Source: Saprospiraceae bacterium | GTDB taxonomy: Bacteria; Bacteroidota; Bacteroidia; Chitinophagales; Saprospiraceae | Length of the DNA: 64,000 bases | Direction: 5' to 3' | Assembly (NCBI GenBank): GCA_016719615.1 | Contig: JADJYQ010000001.1 | Coordinates: 1,276,501 to 1,340,500, forward strand | In this document: positions 1 through 8,939 of the stretch, piece by piece | Layout of the letters: every line of letters begins with the position of its first letter | How positions within the stretch are numbered: the first letter of the stretch is position 1 | Position numbers and translations under genes: made by a program | Notes under the pieces: generated by a model | The model's database searches: none | What the model saw: only the letters and a program-made list of their open reading frames with translations | What the model was told of the DNA's origin: nothing

Positions 1-55
1 GCATTTCTTGTTTTCTCTTGGCACTGTCCCAGATTAATTTGTCAAGTAAACTCAT
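1..55 (-). CDS. 5' end of an unidentified gene, cut by the window edge
   Basis: Only the first 18 codons are inside the window, reading MSLLDKLIWDSAKRKQEM. The ATG (53-55) overlaps the TGA stop of lpxB (52-54) in an ATGA arrangement, so it is very probably translated by coupling as the next gene of the surE-lpxB operon. The fragment is too short to assign a family. The charged start shows no signal peptide. Confidence 0.6.
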   Translation of the reverse strand, partial: MSLLDKLIWDSAKRKQEM

Positions 56-1188
56 CTTTCGTTTTTTAAAGTAGAAATGGAATTCATAAAATCTTTTGCG
101 ATCTCTTGATAACATCCAATTTCGAACAGCTTTGCCTGTAATATTTTCAATTCTAATTTGACAGTATTTCGGTACTGCGGATTTTTTAAGTTATCAATTT
201 CTGAACGAATTCGATCAGGATTACATTCATTTTGAATGAGTTCTACCACGATCTTCTTATTGACGATAAGATTGGCTAATGCAATGAATTTAATTTTTAC
301 CAATTTAAGTGCAATCCAGTAGGAGAATATATTTCCTTTATAACACACCACTTCAGGTACGCCAAATAATGCTGTTTCAAGACTGGCAGTACCTGATGTA
401 ACCATTGCCATTTTACTGTGTTTGAGCAATGAATACATATCATCGTAAACGATGGGAAAATTCATTTTTTTTGATTCTAGTATTTGATGATAGAGTTCGC
501 GATGTTGTTGCATTCCTGCTATCACAACCTGGTATTTACATTCTCCTTTTACAGCATCCAAATAGTCAGGCAATAATAATTGAATTTCCTGTTTGCGGCT
601 GCCGGGCAAAATAGCGATGATGGATTTGTTATTCAGATTCCATTGCTTCCTGAAACCGATTGCCGATTTAAAAACTGCAATGCGTTCCATCAATGGATGA
701 CCGTGGTATGAGCTTGGTATATTGAATTTGCTAAAATATTCTTTTTCAAAGGGAAGTATCACAAATAGTTTTTGTACACATTCCTGTATAATTTTAATTC
801 TGGATTCTTTCCATGCCCAAATTTGTGGAGCAATAAAATAAAACACGGGTAAATTTTGACGTTTTGCCCATTGCGCCATTCTTAAATTAAAACCGGGATA
901 ATCGACCAGTAGCAATAAATCGGGCTTGAAATTTTGGATTGACTTTTTTGTAGTTTTGAATAATTTTAAAATGTAAGCTAAGTTTTTGATGACTTCAACA
1001 AAGCCCATGAAATTTGTCTTTTCATAAGGTATTTCTATTTCCATACCTGCAGCTTTGAGTGAATTTCCACCCCAGCCTTTGGCTTCAATTTGAGGATTCA
1101 GTTCTTTGAGAGCCTTGAGAAGCATGCCTGCATGGTAATCACCAGAAGCTTCTCCGGCAATGATGTAAATTTTAAATGGCTTATTCAT
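52..1188 (-). CDS. lpxB: Lipid-A-disaccharide synthase
   Basis: LpxB is a peripheral inner-membrane glycosyltransferase (GT19). It condenses UDP-2,3-diacylglucosamine with lipid X to give the tetra-acyl disaccharide-1-phosphate of lipid A. The 378-residue length is normal for the family. Visible landmarks are the N-terminal GEASGDYHAG motif (about residues 12-21), LLVDYPGFNLRMA (about 93-105), FIAPQIWAWKESR (about 118-130), the HGHPL motif, ILPGSRKQEI (about 193-202) and the donor-site signature TSGTASLETALFGVP (about 264-278). The start codon lies within an ATGA overlap with the small membrane protein upstream, and its stop overlaps the next gene, so the operon is tightly coupled. Presence of this gene indicates a Gram-negative, LPS-bearing cell. 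Confidence 0.96.
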   Translation of the reverse strand: MNKPFKIYIIAGEASGDYHAGMLLKALKELNPQIEAKGWGGNSLKAAGMEIEIPYEKTNFMGFVEVIKNLAYILKLFKTTKKSIQNFKPDLLLLVDYPGFNLRMAQWAKRQNLPVFYFIAPQIWAWKESRIKIIQECVQKLFVILPFEKEYFSKFNIPSSYHGHPLMERIAVFKSAIGFRKQWNLNNKSIIAILPGSRKQEIQLLLPDYLDAVKGECKYQVVIAGMQQHRELYHQILESKKMNFPIVYDDMYSLLKHSKMAMVTSGTASLETALFGVPEVVCYKGNIFSYWIALKLVKIKFIALANLIVNKKIVVELIQNECNPDRIRSEIDNLKNPQYRNTVKLELKILQAKLFEIGCYQEIAKDFMNSISTLKNER

Positions 1189-1499
1189 CCAAGCAAATCA
1201 AGTCCATAATAATACATCCACAAAGCTACATATATCAATGTTGGAAAAATCAGGCCCCTCATTGCAAATAACATATGCCTTTTCCCAAAAATTTGCATAG
1301 GAAGCACATTGCAAACCAGGGCAAACAGAGCGACAGTGCGCTCTCTGAAAGTGGCTGTCAGTCCTACCGGATTGAATACTTCCCATTGGTCTAATTGATC
1401 ATAAAGACTCAAAAGTATTCCGTAAGCTGTGAAGGGAACAAGTATGCCAATGATGAGCCCAATCCAGGTTTTGTTATATTGATAAATATTTTCGAACAT
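1185..1499 (-). CDS. Small integral membrane protein of unknown function, surE-lpxB operon
   Basis: A 104-residue protein with three likely membrane segments: about residues 13-32 (WIGLIIGILVPFTAYGILL), about 51-70 (TVALFALVCNVLPMQIFG) and about 80-98 (LIFPTLIYVALWMYYYG). No enzyme motif is visible. It begins 31 bp after surE and ends in an ATGA overlap with lpxB, so it belongs to the same transcript. From its position I infer an envelope role, but the function is unknown to me. An overlapping 62-codon frame at 1198-1386 on the same strand is a shadow. Confidence 0.8.
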   Translation of the reverse strand: MFENIYQYNKTWIGLIIGILVPFTAYGILLSLYDQLDQWEVFNPVGLTATFRERTVALFALVCNVLPMQIFGKRHMLFAMRGLIFPTLIYVALWMYYYGLDLLG

Positions 1500-1530
1500 A
1501 AATCCAGACTATAGTTTGTTTGCAAATATT

Positions 1531-2334
1531 TTATGATGATTCTGAAATTAGAGAGATCGGCTTTTTAGTCATTTCAAAATGTTTGTTGGATGGAATGGCC
1601 GGGTAAACCGTCAAATCATGGCCTGAAGGTACAATGCTGATAAAGCCATTATTTAAAGCCCAGATATCTGTATCATCCTTAGGCTCCTCGGCTACAAATT
1701 TACCGGTGAGCCAATAATAACTTTCACCGCGGGGATCTTTGGCTTCTTTGAATTCTTCATCCCAACGTCCTTCCGCTTGTTTACAAACTTTGATTCCTTT
1801 AATTTGATGAGCTTCTAATTTAGGTATATTGACACTCAATAAATTGCAATTTTTGATTCCGTTGTTCAAAGCTGTTTCAAGAATAGCTTTAATAAAAGAT
1901 TCGCATGCCATAAAATCAGCCTCAAATGAATAATCGAGTAAGGAAAATCCAATGGAGGGGATTCCTTCCAAAGATGCTTCCATAGCCGCGGACATGGTGC
2001 CCGAATAAATGATGTTGATAGAAGCGTTTGAGCCGTGATTGATCCCAGATAAACAAATATCTATTTTTTGATCTTTTAAAACTACATTTTTCGCCAATTT
2101 AACGCAATCAACGGGAGTGCCTGAACACTCATATGCTTCAACATCTTGGAAATTTTTTAATTTGTGAAGCCGGATGGGTTGGTGAATGGTTATGGCGTGC
2201 CCCATACCTGACTGTGGGCTGTTTGGGGCAATTACGACAACCTTGCCAAATGATTTTGCGATTTTAATCAGAGCATGTAAGCCGGGTGCAAAAATTCCAT
2301 CATCATTCGTAATAAATATCAGTTTTTCAGGCAT
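1531..2334 (-). CDS. surE: 5'/3'-nucleotidase SurE
   Basis: SurE is a metal-dependent nucleoside monophosphate phosphatase associated with stationary-phase survival. The 267 residues carry the family signatures in order: the metal-binding TNDDG motif (about residues 9-13) followed by IFAPG, the APNSPQSGMG loop (about 36-45), the ECSGTPVDCVKLA segment (about 69-81) and SGINHGSNASINIIYSGTMSAA (about 95-116), which holds the conserved asparagine and the GT turn. It is the first gene of a minus-strand operon with the small membrane protein and lpxB. The 65-bp gap to the divergent holA is the likely promoter region for both directions. Confidence 0.95.
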   Translation of the reverse strand: MPEKLIFITNDDGIFAPGLHALIKIAKSFGKVVVIAPNSPQSGMGHAITIHQPIRLHKLKNFQDVEAYECSGTPVDCVKLAKNVVLKDQKIDICLSGINHGSNASINIIYSGTMSAAMEASLEGIPSIGFSLLDYSFEADFMACESFIKAILETALNNGIKNCNLLSVNIPKLEAHQIKGIKVCKQAEGRWDEEFKEAKDPRGESYYWLTGKFVAEEPKDDTDIWALNNGFISIVPSGHDLTVYPAIPSNKHFEMTKKPISLISESS

Positions 2335-2353
2335 CTTCTTTACAATTAAGCCT

Positions 2354-2385
2354 TAAAGATAAAGCTGTCAGACTTAACTTTACAA
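2354..2385 (-). promoter_or_regulatory. Candidate Bacteroidota-type promoter for surE
   Basis: On the minus strand TATCTTTA (2354-2361) differs at one position from the Bacteroidota -7 consensus TAnnTTTG. A TTG (2383-2385) lies 21 nt upstream, a fitting distance for the -33 box. The surE ATG follows about 20 nt downstream. The match is short and untested, so this is only a candidate. Confidence 0.35.
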
Positions 2386-2399
2386 GATCAATTGTTAAC

Positions 2400-3401
2400 A
2401 TGGATTATAAGCAATTTATAAAAGAAATATTGAAAGGGGAATTTAAACCCGTTTATTTAATCTATTCTGAAGAGTTGTTTTTTACAGATGCTATAGTTAA
2501 AACATTACAAGAACAATTTATTCCTAAAGAACATCAGGATTTTAATCAACTGATCGCTTATGGAAAAGATCTCACGACCCAGGCTCTGGTAGATTTAGCT
2601 CGTGAATATCCATTTATGTCAGACCGAAAACTGATTATCGTCAAAGATGCCCATGAATTGAAGAACATGGAAGCGCTCTTGGGGTTTTTAAGGCGTCCTA
2701 ATCCGCAGTGCCTGTTAATGTTGGTTTTTTCAAAGAAACCTGATGGCAGGTCTGCATGGATGAAAGAAGCAAAAGAACGATCGGTTTTTTTTGAATTTAA
2801 AGCGCTCAGTGATTACCAGATACAAGAGTTTGTAAAAATGATGGCCAAAGATCTGGATCTTGAAATGGAGGAATCGGCATTGGTTCTTTTAGTAGAATCT
2901 ATTGGAAATGATTTGGCTACCTACCAAAACGAGTTAAATAAGCTTAAAATAAATGCGAACAAAGGAGAAAAGATTGATGTTCAGATGATTTCCAAGTTTA
3001 TCGGGATAAGTAAAGAATTTAATGTATTTGAGTTGCAACGTGCATTGAGTTTGCGCGACAAACCTAAATCGTATTGGATTGCTAAAAACATGGCCGGTCA
3101 ATTAAAATCTAATCCATTTGTGATGACCATTGGTGCACTCTTTAATCATTTTCAAAGGATCTGGCTCACCAAAACTTATGCTCGATTAGATGATGAAGCG
3201 CTCAATAAAATTGTCAAATTGCCATTCAAGAGTTTTCTTAAGGAATATAGAGATGCTTCATCTAAATATTCGATGCAATCCATTGAAAAAGCAATTGATA
3301 TTTTAAAACAGTATGACTTAAAATCTAAAGGCATGAACACTGGTGCTGCCAGGGAAGAAGATTTGTATATGGAATTGATCCTTAAATTGTCTAAAGTATA
3401 A
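2400..3401 (+). CDS. holA: DNA polymerase III subunit delta
   Basis: HolA is the clamp-loader subunit that opens the sliding beta clamp. The 333-residue length is typical. The N-terminus shows the HolA pattern: a short helix, then PVYLIYSEELFFTDAIV (about residues 18-34), corresponding to the usual P-x-Y-L-x-G-E-E start with the Walker A region degenerate, as expected for delta. Further recognisable parts are REYPFMSDRKLIIVKDAHEL (about 68-87) and the domain II-III hinge VQMISKFIGISKEFNVFEL (about 195-213). It is divergent from surE. The alpha-2-macroglobulin gene follows after 15 bp, so the two may be co-transcribed although functionally unrelated. Confidence 0.92.
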   Translation: MDYKQFIKEILKGEFKPVYLIYSEELFFTDAIVKTLQEQFIPKEHQDFNQLIAYGKDLTTQALVDLAREYPFMSDRKLIIVKDAHELKNMEALLGFLRRPNPQCLLMLVFSKKPDGRSAWMKEAKERSVFFEFKALSDYQIQEFVKMMAKDLDLEMEESALVLLVESIGNDLATYQNELNKLKINANKGEKIDVQMISKFIGISKEFNVFELQRALSLRDKPKSYWIAKNMAGQLKSNPFVMTIGALFNHFQRIWLTKTYARLDDEALNKIVKLPFKSFLKEYRDASSKYSMQSIEKAIDILKQYDLKSKGMNTGAAREEDLYMELILKLSKV

Positions 3402-3416
3402 CAACAAATTAAAAAA

Positions 3417-6400
3417 ATGTATTTAAAGCATTTCTTTTCCTTATTGCTTACATGGATGCTGTTGCTTTCGTGTTCTGATAAAAAGGTGATATGGGTTGCC
3501 GAAAACAATCATTTATATAAAGATTATATAGCCGCATATTCTTCTGAACAATTGGATCGAGGTTCAGGCTTTACGATCGAGTTTACAAAAGCGGTGGTGG
3601 ACATGAATGAAATTGGCAAAGTCTGGAGTGATGCCAAATTTGAAATTCAACCAGAATTACAAGGTGAATTTATTTGGATTACCAGCTCGCGAATAGAATT
3701 TCGACCAAAACGACAGAGCGATATTTCAGTTCAGAATCATAATTTAACATTAGACTTGAAATCGCTTTTTCCTGAAATTCAGGATGAGCTGCGATGGGCG
3801 GGTTTTCGCTTTCATTATATTCCCTTAAGCATTCTCGTTAAATGGGGAATCCCACGTGTGGATTTAACTGATCCTCACAAAATGTATGTATCGGCTCAAT
3901 TGCGCTTGAATGATAAAGTAGAACCCGAAGCTCTTCAAAAAATGATTCGAATCGAAGGACCACATGCCAACGACTGTAGTATAAATGTGCATCCATCAGA
4001 ACAGGATCCGGATATTATGGAATTAATGATCGGGAATATTCAAAAAATGGATCAAGCTTATGAGTTATTGATGAGTCTCGAACTGCCTGAGGATATCAAA
4101 AGCCCTTCTATAAAAAAAGAGAAACTGATCATTCCATCAAAATCAGAATTTACCATCACGGGCATTGAGAGAATGGATAAAGAAGCAGCTGCCTACAAAA
4201 TCTACTTTTCAAATTTATTGGATCCATTACAGGATATTCAAGGATTGATTCAAGTGGATACATTTCATCTGTCAACGGGCCTGAATAAAGAAAAAGATTG
4301 TATTCAGCTTGATTTATCCGAAGCTCAGATTCCGAAAGAGGGGAAATTTAAAGTGCTTAAATTAGTGCGCTCAGCATCTGGCCAGGAATTAAATTCTGAT
4401 CATTGGCTTCCTTACAACTTAGTAGAACAGAAGCCTCAAATCAGATTTGTATCCAATGGATCTGTATTACCTTTTAACGAACAGCTTATTTTGCCTTTTG
4501 AAGCCATCAATTTAAAAGCTATTGATGTTGAAGTATTTAAAATTTTTAAAAATAACGTCTTATATGATTTGCATTTAAATTTTAGTAGTCAAAATGACAA
4601 TTATCAGTTGGTGCGATTGGGTAGGGTTGTGAAACAACAAACTATTCAGTTGGAAAACTTATCTCCGGGATCTAATCGCGATGCATGGAAGCGCTATGGA
4701 CTTGATTTGAGCAAATTGATCGCAACAGAACCTGGAGCGATGTACCAATTGCGGCTAAGCTTCAGACCTTCCTACACAGAATATATTTGTGCTCAGAAAT
4801 TGCCTGAGATCCCCGAAGATTTTTTTACTGACGATTCCGGGGATCCTAAGTTTAAGTCTACCTGGAGAGATTTTGCATATTACGATTATTTGGCAGGCTA
4901 TGATTATGGTTCTGCAGACGATCCTTGCAGTTTGAGTTATTATTATAGCGAACATTTTGCAAAAAGAACGCTATATGCATCTAATCTGGGTATTTCAGTA
5001 AAGTCCATGGATATGGATGGCATTTGTTACACATTTGTATATGACTTACAAAGTGGCAAACCATTGAAGAATGTAAATATAAAATTATACGATAAGCAAT
5101 TACAATTATTAAAAGAAGGACTGACAGATGCTTCTGGAATGCACCAGGCTTCAATTGTTGGCAATGTAATGTATGCTACGGCTGAGTGGAATCAGCAAAT
5201 AGCTTATCTGGAATTGGAACCCGGAAAATCAATTTCGCAATCTGAATTTGAAACGGAAGGAGTACTTAATAAAGATGGTATAAAAATATCTGTTTATACA
5301 GAAAGAGGCGTTTGGAGACCTGGAGATACAATTTATTTGAATGCAATTTTATTTGATGAAACTCATTCGGGACAAAAATTTCCGGTAAATCTCACCGTGT
5401 TGAATCCCAAAGGAAAGCTGATTTATAAATCAACGCTTGCTGCGCCAATAATGGGACTTTATGCATTTAAAATACCCATCGATGGAAACGATATTACAGG
5501 AACATATATCGCTAAAATCAATTGTGGGCAATTGGATTTTCATAAAAATCTGCAAGTAGAAACGATCAAACCAAACAATATAAAAGTCAACTGGGATTTA
5601 AAAGAAAATACAAATGTGCATGCGCTTAAACGCGATTTTAGTTTGCAGGCGCTTTGGTTGCATGGACAGGAAGCTGCTTCATTGGATGCTCAGATCAAAC
5701 TAAAGTATAAACTTGTAGAGCCGTATTTTGAAAAGTATCGCGATTATAAATTTATAAATCCTGAAACTCCTGTTGTCGAAGGGGAATTGGAAGTATTTAA
5801 AGGAAATCTGGATCAAAACGGGAAATTTATAACCAACGGAATTGACTTGCCTCTGACGCACACGACCGGAGATATAAAAGGCAATTTAATAAGTTTGATT
5901 ACTGAATCTTCAGGAATACTTAATACAGATTATTACCCTTTGAATATTCAAATGTTTGATGAATATCTGGGAATTCAAATACCTGAGGGCCCATACGGTT
6001 ATAAAAGTCTAGAAAGAGGAAAACCACAAAGTATAAAAATAGTAGCTGTCAGTGCTTCGGGACAAGCTTTGTCTGGCAGAACTGTAATCGCTGAGTTGTA
6101 TAAGGTCAGTCATGAATGGTGGTATGAAATGCGGACTGGTTTTCCAAGTTATTACCAGGGAGCTAGTTTAAAAACAAAAATAAAATCGGAAAAACTAACA
6201 ACTGATCGAAATGGAATAGCCTCCTTTAATATTCAATTGGATGAATACGACAGATATTTTGTAAAGCTTATTCATCAGAACAATCAATACCAGACTGGAG
6301 ATTATTTCTATACAGGATGGCCATCTGATGACAAGGCAAAAAATTTTGTGAATATATTACATTTCAAAGCAGACAAAGATTTATATCAAATAGGAGAAGT

Positions 6401-8939
6401 CGCGCATCTGACGCTACCAGGCGCTTCAGCAGGTACATATACCATCAATATTATAAAAGGAAATAAAATCATCAAAAGCGAAATGATTGCTGCTAGCGCA
6501 GGTCAAACCACTTATCAGATTTCTCTTGAATCCGGAATGGCACCTAATATTTATGTCGATGTGAGTTATATACAGCCTTGTCAGCATAAATTAAACGACT
6601 TGCCACTTCGCTTATTTGGAATTATTCCACTAAAAATTGAAGATAAAGACAAAAAGCTTCTACCCAAACTCGTAATGCCTGAACTACTTAAACCTGACGA
6701 AAGCTTTGTTGTTGAGGTCAGCGAAGAGATGGCCAAAGAATTTGCATACCAGTTGTTTATTGTTGATGAAGGTTTATTAAATCTTACGCGATTTAAAACA
6801 CCAAAACCCTATGACGACCTGATGGCTAAAGAAGCACTGGCATTAATGACCTGGGATAATTATGATGAAGTGATTGGAAACCTGGATGGGGAATTTGAAA
6901 AAATATTCAGCATTGGTGGAGATATGGGACTAAATAGTAAAGAGCTCAATAATGTTAAAAGATTTAAGCCTGTTATTTTAGCTTCAGGTCCACATGTTCT
7001 TGAAAAGGGCAAAAAAAACAAACATACTTTTAAACTCGAAAATTACACGGGGGCAGTCCGTGTAATGCTGATTGCCAATTCCGAAAAAGCTGCTGGTTCT
7101 GTGGAAAAGTCAGTTCCAGTCAAAAAAGAATTAATGATTCAATTGGCGTTGCCAAGGTCATTGAGTTATAATGATCTATTAAGTGTTCCGGTTACTGTTT
7201 TTGTGACAGACCCAAAACTTAAATCGATCCATGTGCAGTTGCATACAAATGGACCCATACAAATATTAGACAAATCGTCAAAGCAAATACAAGTGGATAG
7301 GACTGGCGAACATGTAATTTACTTTAAAGTTAGAGCGAATGGTGAATTGGGTGTATCGAATTTTAAAGTTACGGCAGAAGCAAACGGCATCAAAGCGCAG
7401 CATGAAATTCAAATCAAAATTGACAATCCAAATCCAGAAACCCATAAATATACTAGTTTGTGGATCGAAGCCGGAAAGGCCGCAATTCTTACATTCGAAG
7501 CCTATGGTATGCAAGGCACTCGAAAAATAGTATTGGAAGTTTCTACACTAAAAGGGATGTCTATGAAATATATGACGGAGCGTCTGATTCAATATCCTCA
7601 TGGTTGTCTTGAACAAACTTTATCTGCTCTGTTTCCACAAAGCTTACTCCATAAATTACTCGATTTAAATCAGGAGGATAAAAATAAAATTAACGCAAAC
7701 ATTACTACCGGAATTGACAAATTGCGAAGATTTCAACAAGCCAATGGCGGATTCAGTTATTGGTCGGGAATGTTAGATGTGAGTGAATGGAATACCACCT
7801 ATGCAGGCCATTTCTTAATTTCTGCAAAAAATTCTGGGTTTTACATTCCGGGTGATATGCTAGATAAGTGGTATAAGTATCAATCTTCAAGCTTAAATGC
7901 CATTGAGACAAAAGATCTGATGTTGTACCCTTGGAAGCAGAAAGTTTTGGCATATAAACTATTTTCTTTAGCGCTTTACGGTAAGCCAGCGTATGCGGCG
8001 ATGAATTTGATGTATCAATTGAAAGAAAGAAATACAGTAGCTACTGCCTTTTTATCGGCTGCATATTTTTTAAGTGGCAAACAAGATCTAGCCTTAAAAT
8101 TGCTGGCTTCGGAAGCACCGATCATTGCAACTTATCGGGAGTATGATCAAAGTTTTGGATCAACATACAGAGATGAAGCGGTATATGCACAAGTCTTTAG
8201 TTTGATTGGAAAAAAGCAGGAAGCCTATAAACTCCTCAGTAGAATTTTAGATACTGATCGGGGGATAGAATACTTGAATACTCAGGAGCTGTCTTTTGTG
8301 TTGCAAGCAGTTGCTGAATTGTATGGTCAAAAATTGGCAAGTCCAATTAAATTTGATTATCAATGGAATGGAAAAAATGAGAGTATTCATATGAATTCGA
8401 ACTACTTTTCGGTCGATTTGAATACTACTAATGACAATAAATTAATTTTTAAAAATCTTTCGAACCTTCCCTTATCCGTAAACATTATTCAAGCAGGTAT
8501 CGAGCCCCTTTTGGAAAATGTGAGAGATATGAAAGGCATTCAATTGAACACCAAAATCAGTAACAAATCGGGAAATGGTAAAACAATAAAACCAGGCGAT
8601 CAACTGGAAGCTATTGTTGAAGTGCGCCTGACAAATTTTATCGGACTCATGAATAATATGGCGCTTACTATTAATTTTCCATCTACATTTGAAGTGATCA
8701 ACGAACGTATCGGTGGTGTCTATACAATACCTGAAGGTGTAGATTATCAGGATTTTAGAGATCATCAAGTCAAAACTTATTTTGACTTGCAATCAGGTAA
8801 AGTATTAAGACTAAGTTTTCCGCTGCATGCAAGTTTTGCTGGAAAATTTTCTACACCACTCATCGTTTGTGAATCCATGTATGATCCTTCTGTTTATGCA
8901 AGAGTCAGTACGCCGTCTATCGAGATTCGTTACCAATAA
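3417..8939 (+). CDS. Alpha-2-macroglobulin family lipoprotein (YfhM/ECAM-like)
   Basis: A bacterial alpha-2-macroglobulin homologue of 1840 residues. Bacterial members are periplasmic protease traps thought to protect the cell when the envelope is breached. The N-terminus is a lipoprotein signal, hydrophobic FFSLLLTWMLLLSC with the lipobox cysteine at about residue 20. The MG2-type segment ERGVWRPGDTIYLNAILFD lies near residues 630-648, and a bait/A2M region follows at about 1180-1260. The thioester-type motif HGCLEQ has its cysteine at residue 1397, followed by the alpha-helical thioester domain with GIDKLRRFQQANGGFSYW. CLEQ instead of CGEQ is also known from E. coli YfhM. It overlaps pbpC, repeating the yfhM-pbpC pairing of Proteobacteria. 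Two smaller frames inside it are shadows. Confidence 0.93.
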   Translation: MYLKHFFSLLLTWMLLLSCSDKKVIWVAENNHLYKDYIAAYSSEQLDRGSGFTIEFTKAVVDMNEIGKVWSDAKFEIQPELQGEFIWITSSRIEFRPKRQSDISVQNHNLTLDLKSLFPEIQDELRWAGFRFHYIPLSILVKWGIPRVDLTDPHKMYVSAQLRLNDKVEPEALQKMIRIEGPHANDCSINVHPSEQDPDIMELMIGNIQKMDQAYELLMSLELPEDIKSPSIKKEKLIIPSKSEFTITGIERMDKEAAAYKIYFSNLLDPLQDIQGLIQVDTFHLSTGLNKEKDCIQLDLSEAQIPKEGKFKVLKLVRSASGQELNSDHWLPYNLVEQKPQIRFVSNGSVLPFNEQLILPFEAINLKAIDVEVFKIFKNNVLYDLHLNFSSQNDNYQLVRLGRVVKQQTIQLENLSPGSNRDAWKRYGLDLSKLIATEPGAMYQLRLSFRPSYTEYICAQKLPEIPEDFFTDDSGDPKFKSTWRDFAYYDYLAGYDYGSADDPCSLSYYYSEHFAKRTLYASNLGISVKSMDMDGICYTFVYDLQSGKPLKNVNIKLYDKQLQLLKEGLTDASGMHQASIVGNVMYATAEWNQQIAYLELEPGKSISQSEFETEGVLNKDGIKISVYTERGVWRPGDTIYLNAILFDETHSGQKFPVNLTVLNPKGKLIYKSTLAAPIMGLYAFKIPIDGNDITGTYIAKINCGQLDFHKNLQVETIKPNNIKVNWDLKENTNVHALKRDFSLQALWLHGQEAASLDAQIKLKYKLVEPYFEKYRDYKFINPETPVVEGELEVFKGNLDQNGKFITNGIDLPLTHTTGDIKGNLISLITESSGILNTDYYPLNIQMFDEYLGIQIPEGPYGYKSLERGKPQSIKIVAVSASGQALSGRTVIAELYKVSHEWWYEMRTGFPSYYQGASLKTKIKSEKLTTDRNGIASFNIQLDEYDRYFVKLIHQNNQYQTGDYFYTGWPSDDKAKNFVNILHFKADKDLYQIGEVAHLTLPGASAGTYTINIIKGNKIIKSEMIAASAGQTTYQISLESGMAPNIYVDVSYIQPCQHKLNDLPLRLFGIIPLKIEDKDKKLLPKLVMPELLKPDESFVVEVSEEMAKEFAYQLFIVDEGLLNLTRFKTPKPYDDLMAKEALALMTWDNYDEVIGNLDGEFEKIFSIGGDMGLNSKELNNVKRFKPVILASGPHVLEKGKKNKHTFKLENYTGAVRVMLIANSEKAAGSVEKSVPVKKELMIQLALPRSLSYNDLLSVPVTVFVTDPKLKSIHVQLHTNGPIQILDKSSKQIQVDRTGEHVIYFKVRANGELGVSNFKVTAEANGIKAQHEIQIKIDNPNPETHKYTSLWIEAGKAAILTFEAYGMQGTRKIVLEVSTLKGMSMKYMTERLIQYPHGCLEQTLSALFPQSLLHKLLDLNQEDKNKINANITTGIDKLRRFQQANGGFSYWSGMLDVSEWNTTYAGHFLISAKNSGFYIPGDMLDKWYKYQSSSLNAIETKDLMLYPWKQKVLAYKLFSLALYGKPAYAAMNLMYQLKERNTVATAFLSAAYFLSGKQDLALKLLASEAPIIATYREYDQSFGSTYRDEAVYAQVFSLIGKKQEAYKLLSRILDTDRGIEYLNTQELSFVLQAVAELYGQKLASPIKFDYQWNGKNESIHMNSNYFSVDLNTTNDNKLIFKNLSNLPLSVNIIQAGIEPLLENVRDMKGIQLNTKISNKSGNGKTIKPGDQLEAIVEVRLTNFIGLMNNMALTINFPSTFEVINERIGGVYTIPEGVDYQDFRDHQVKTYFDLQSGKVLRLSFPLHASFAGKFSTPLIVCESMYDPSVYARVSTPSIEIRYQ

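Noticed and set aside
8827..8895. Longer start for pbpC at 8827
   Set aside because: It would add 23 unconserved residues and a 113-bp overlap. The ATG at 8896 puts the membrane anchor at the usual distance.
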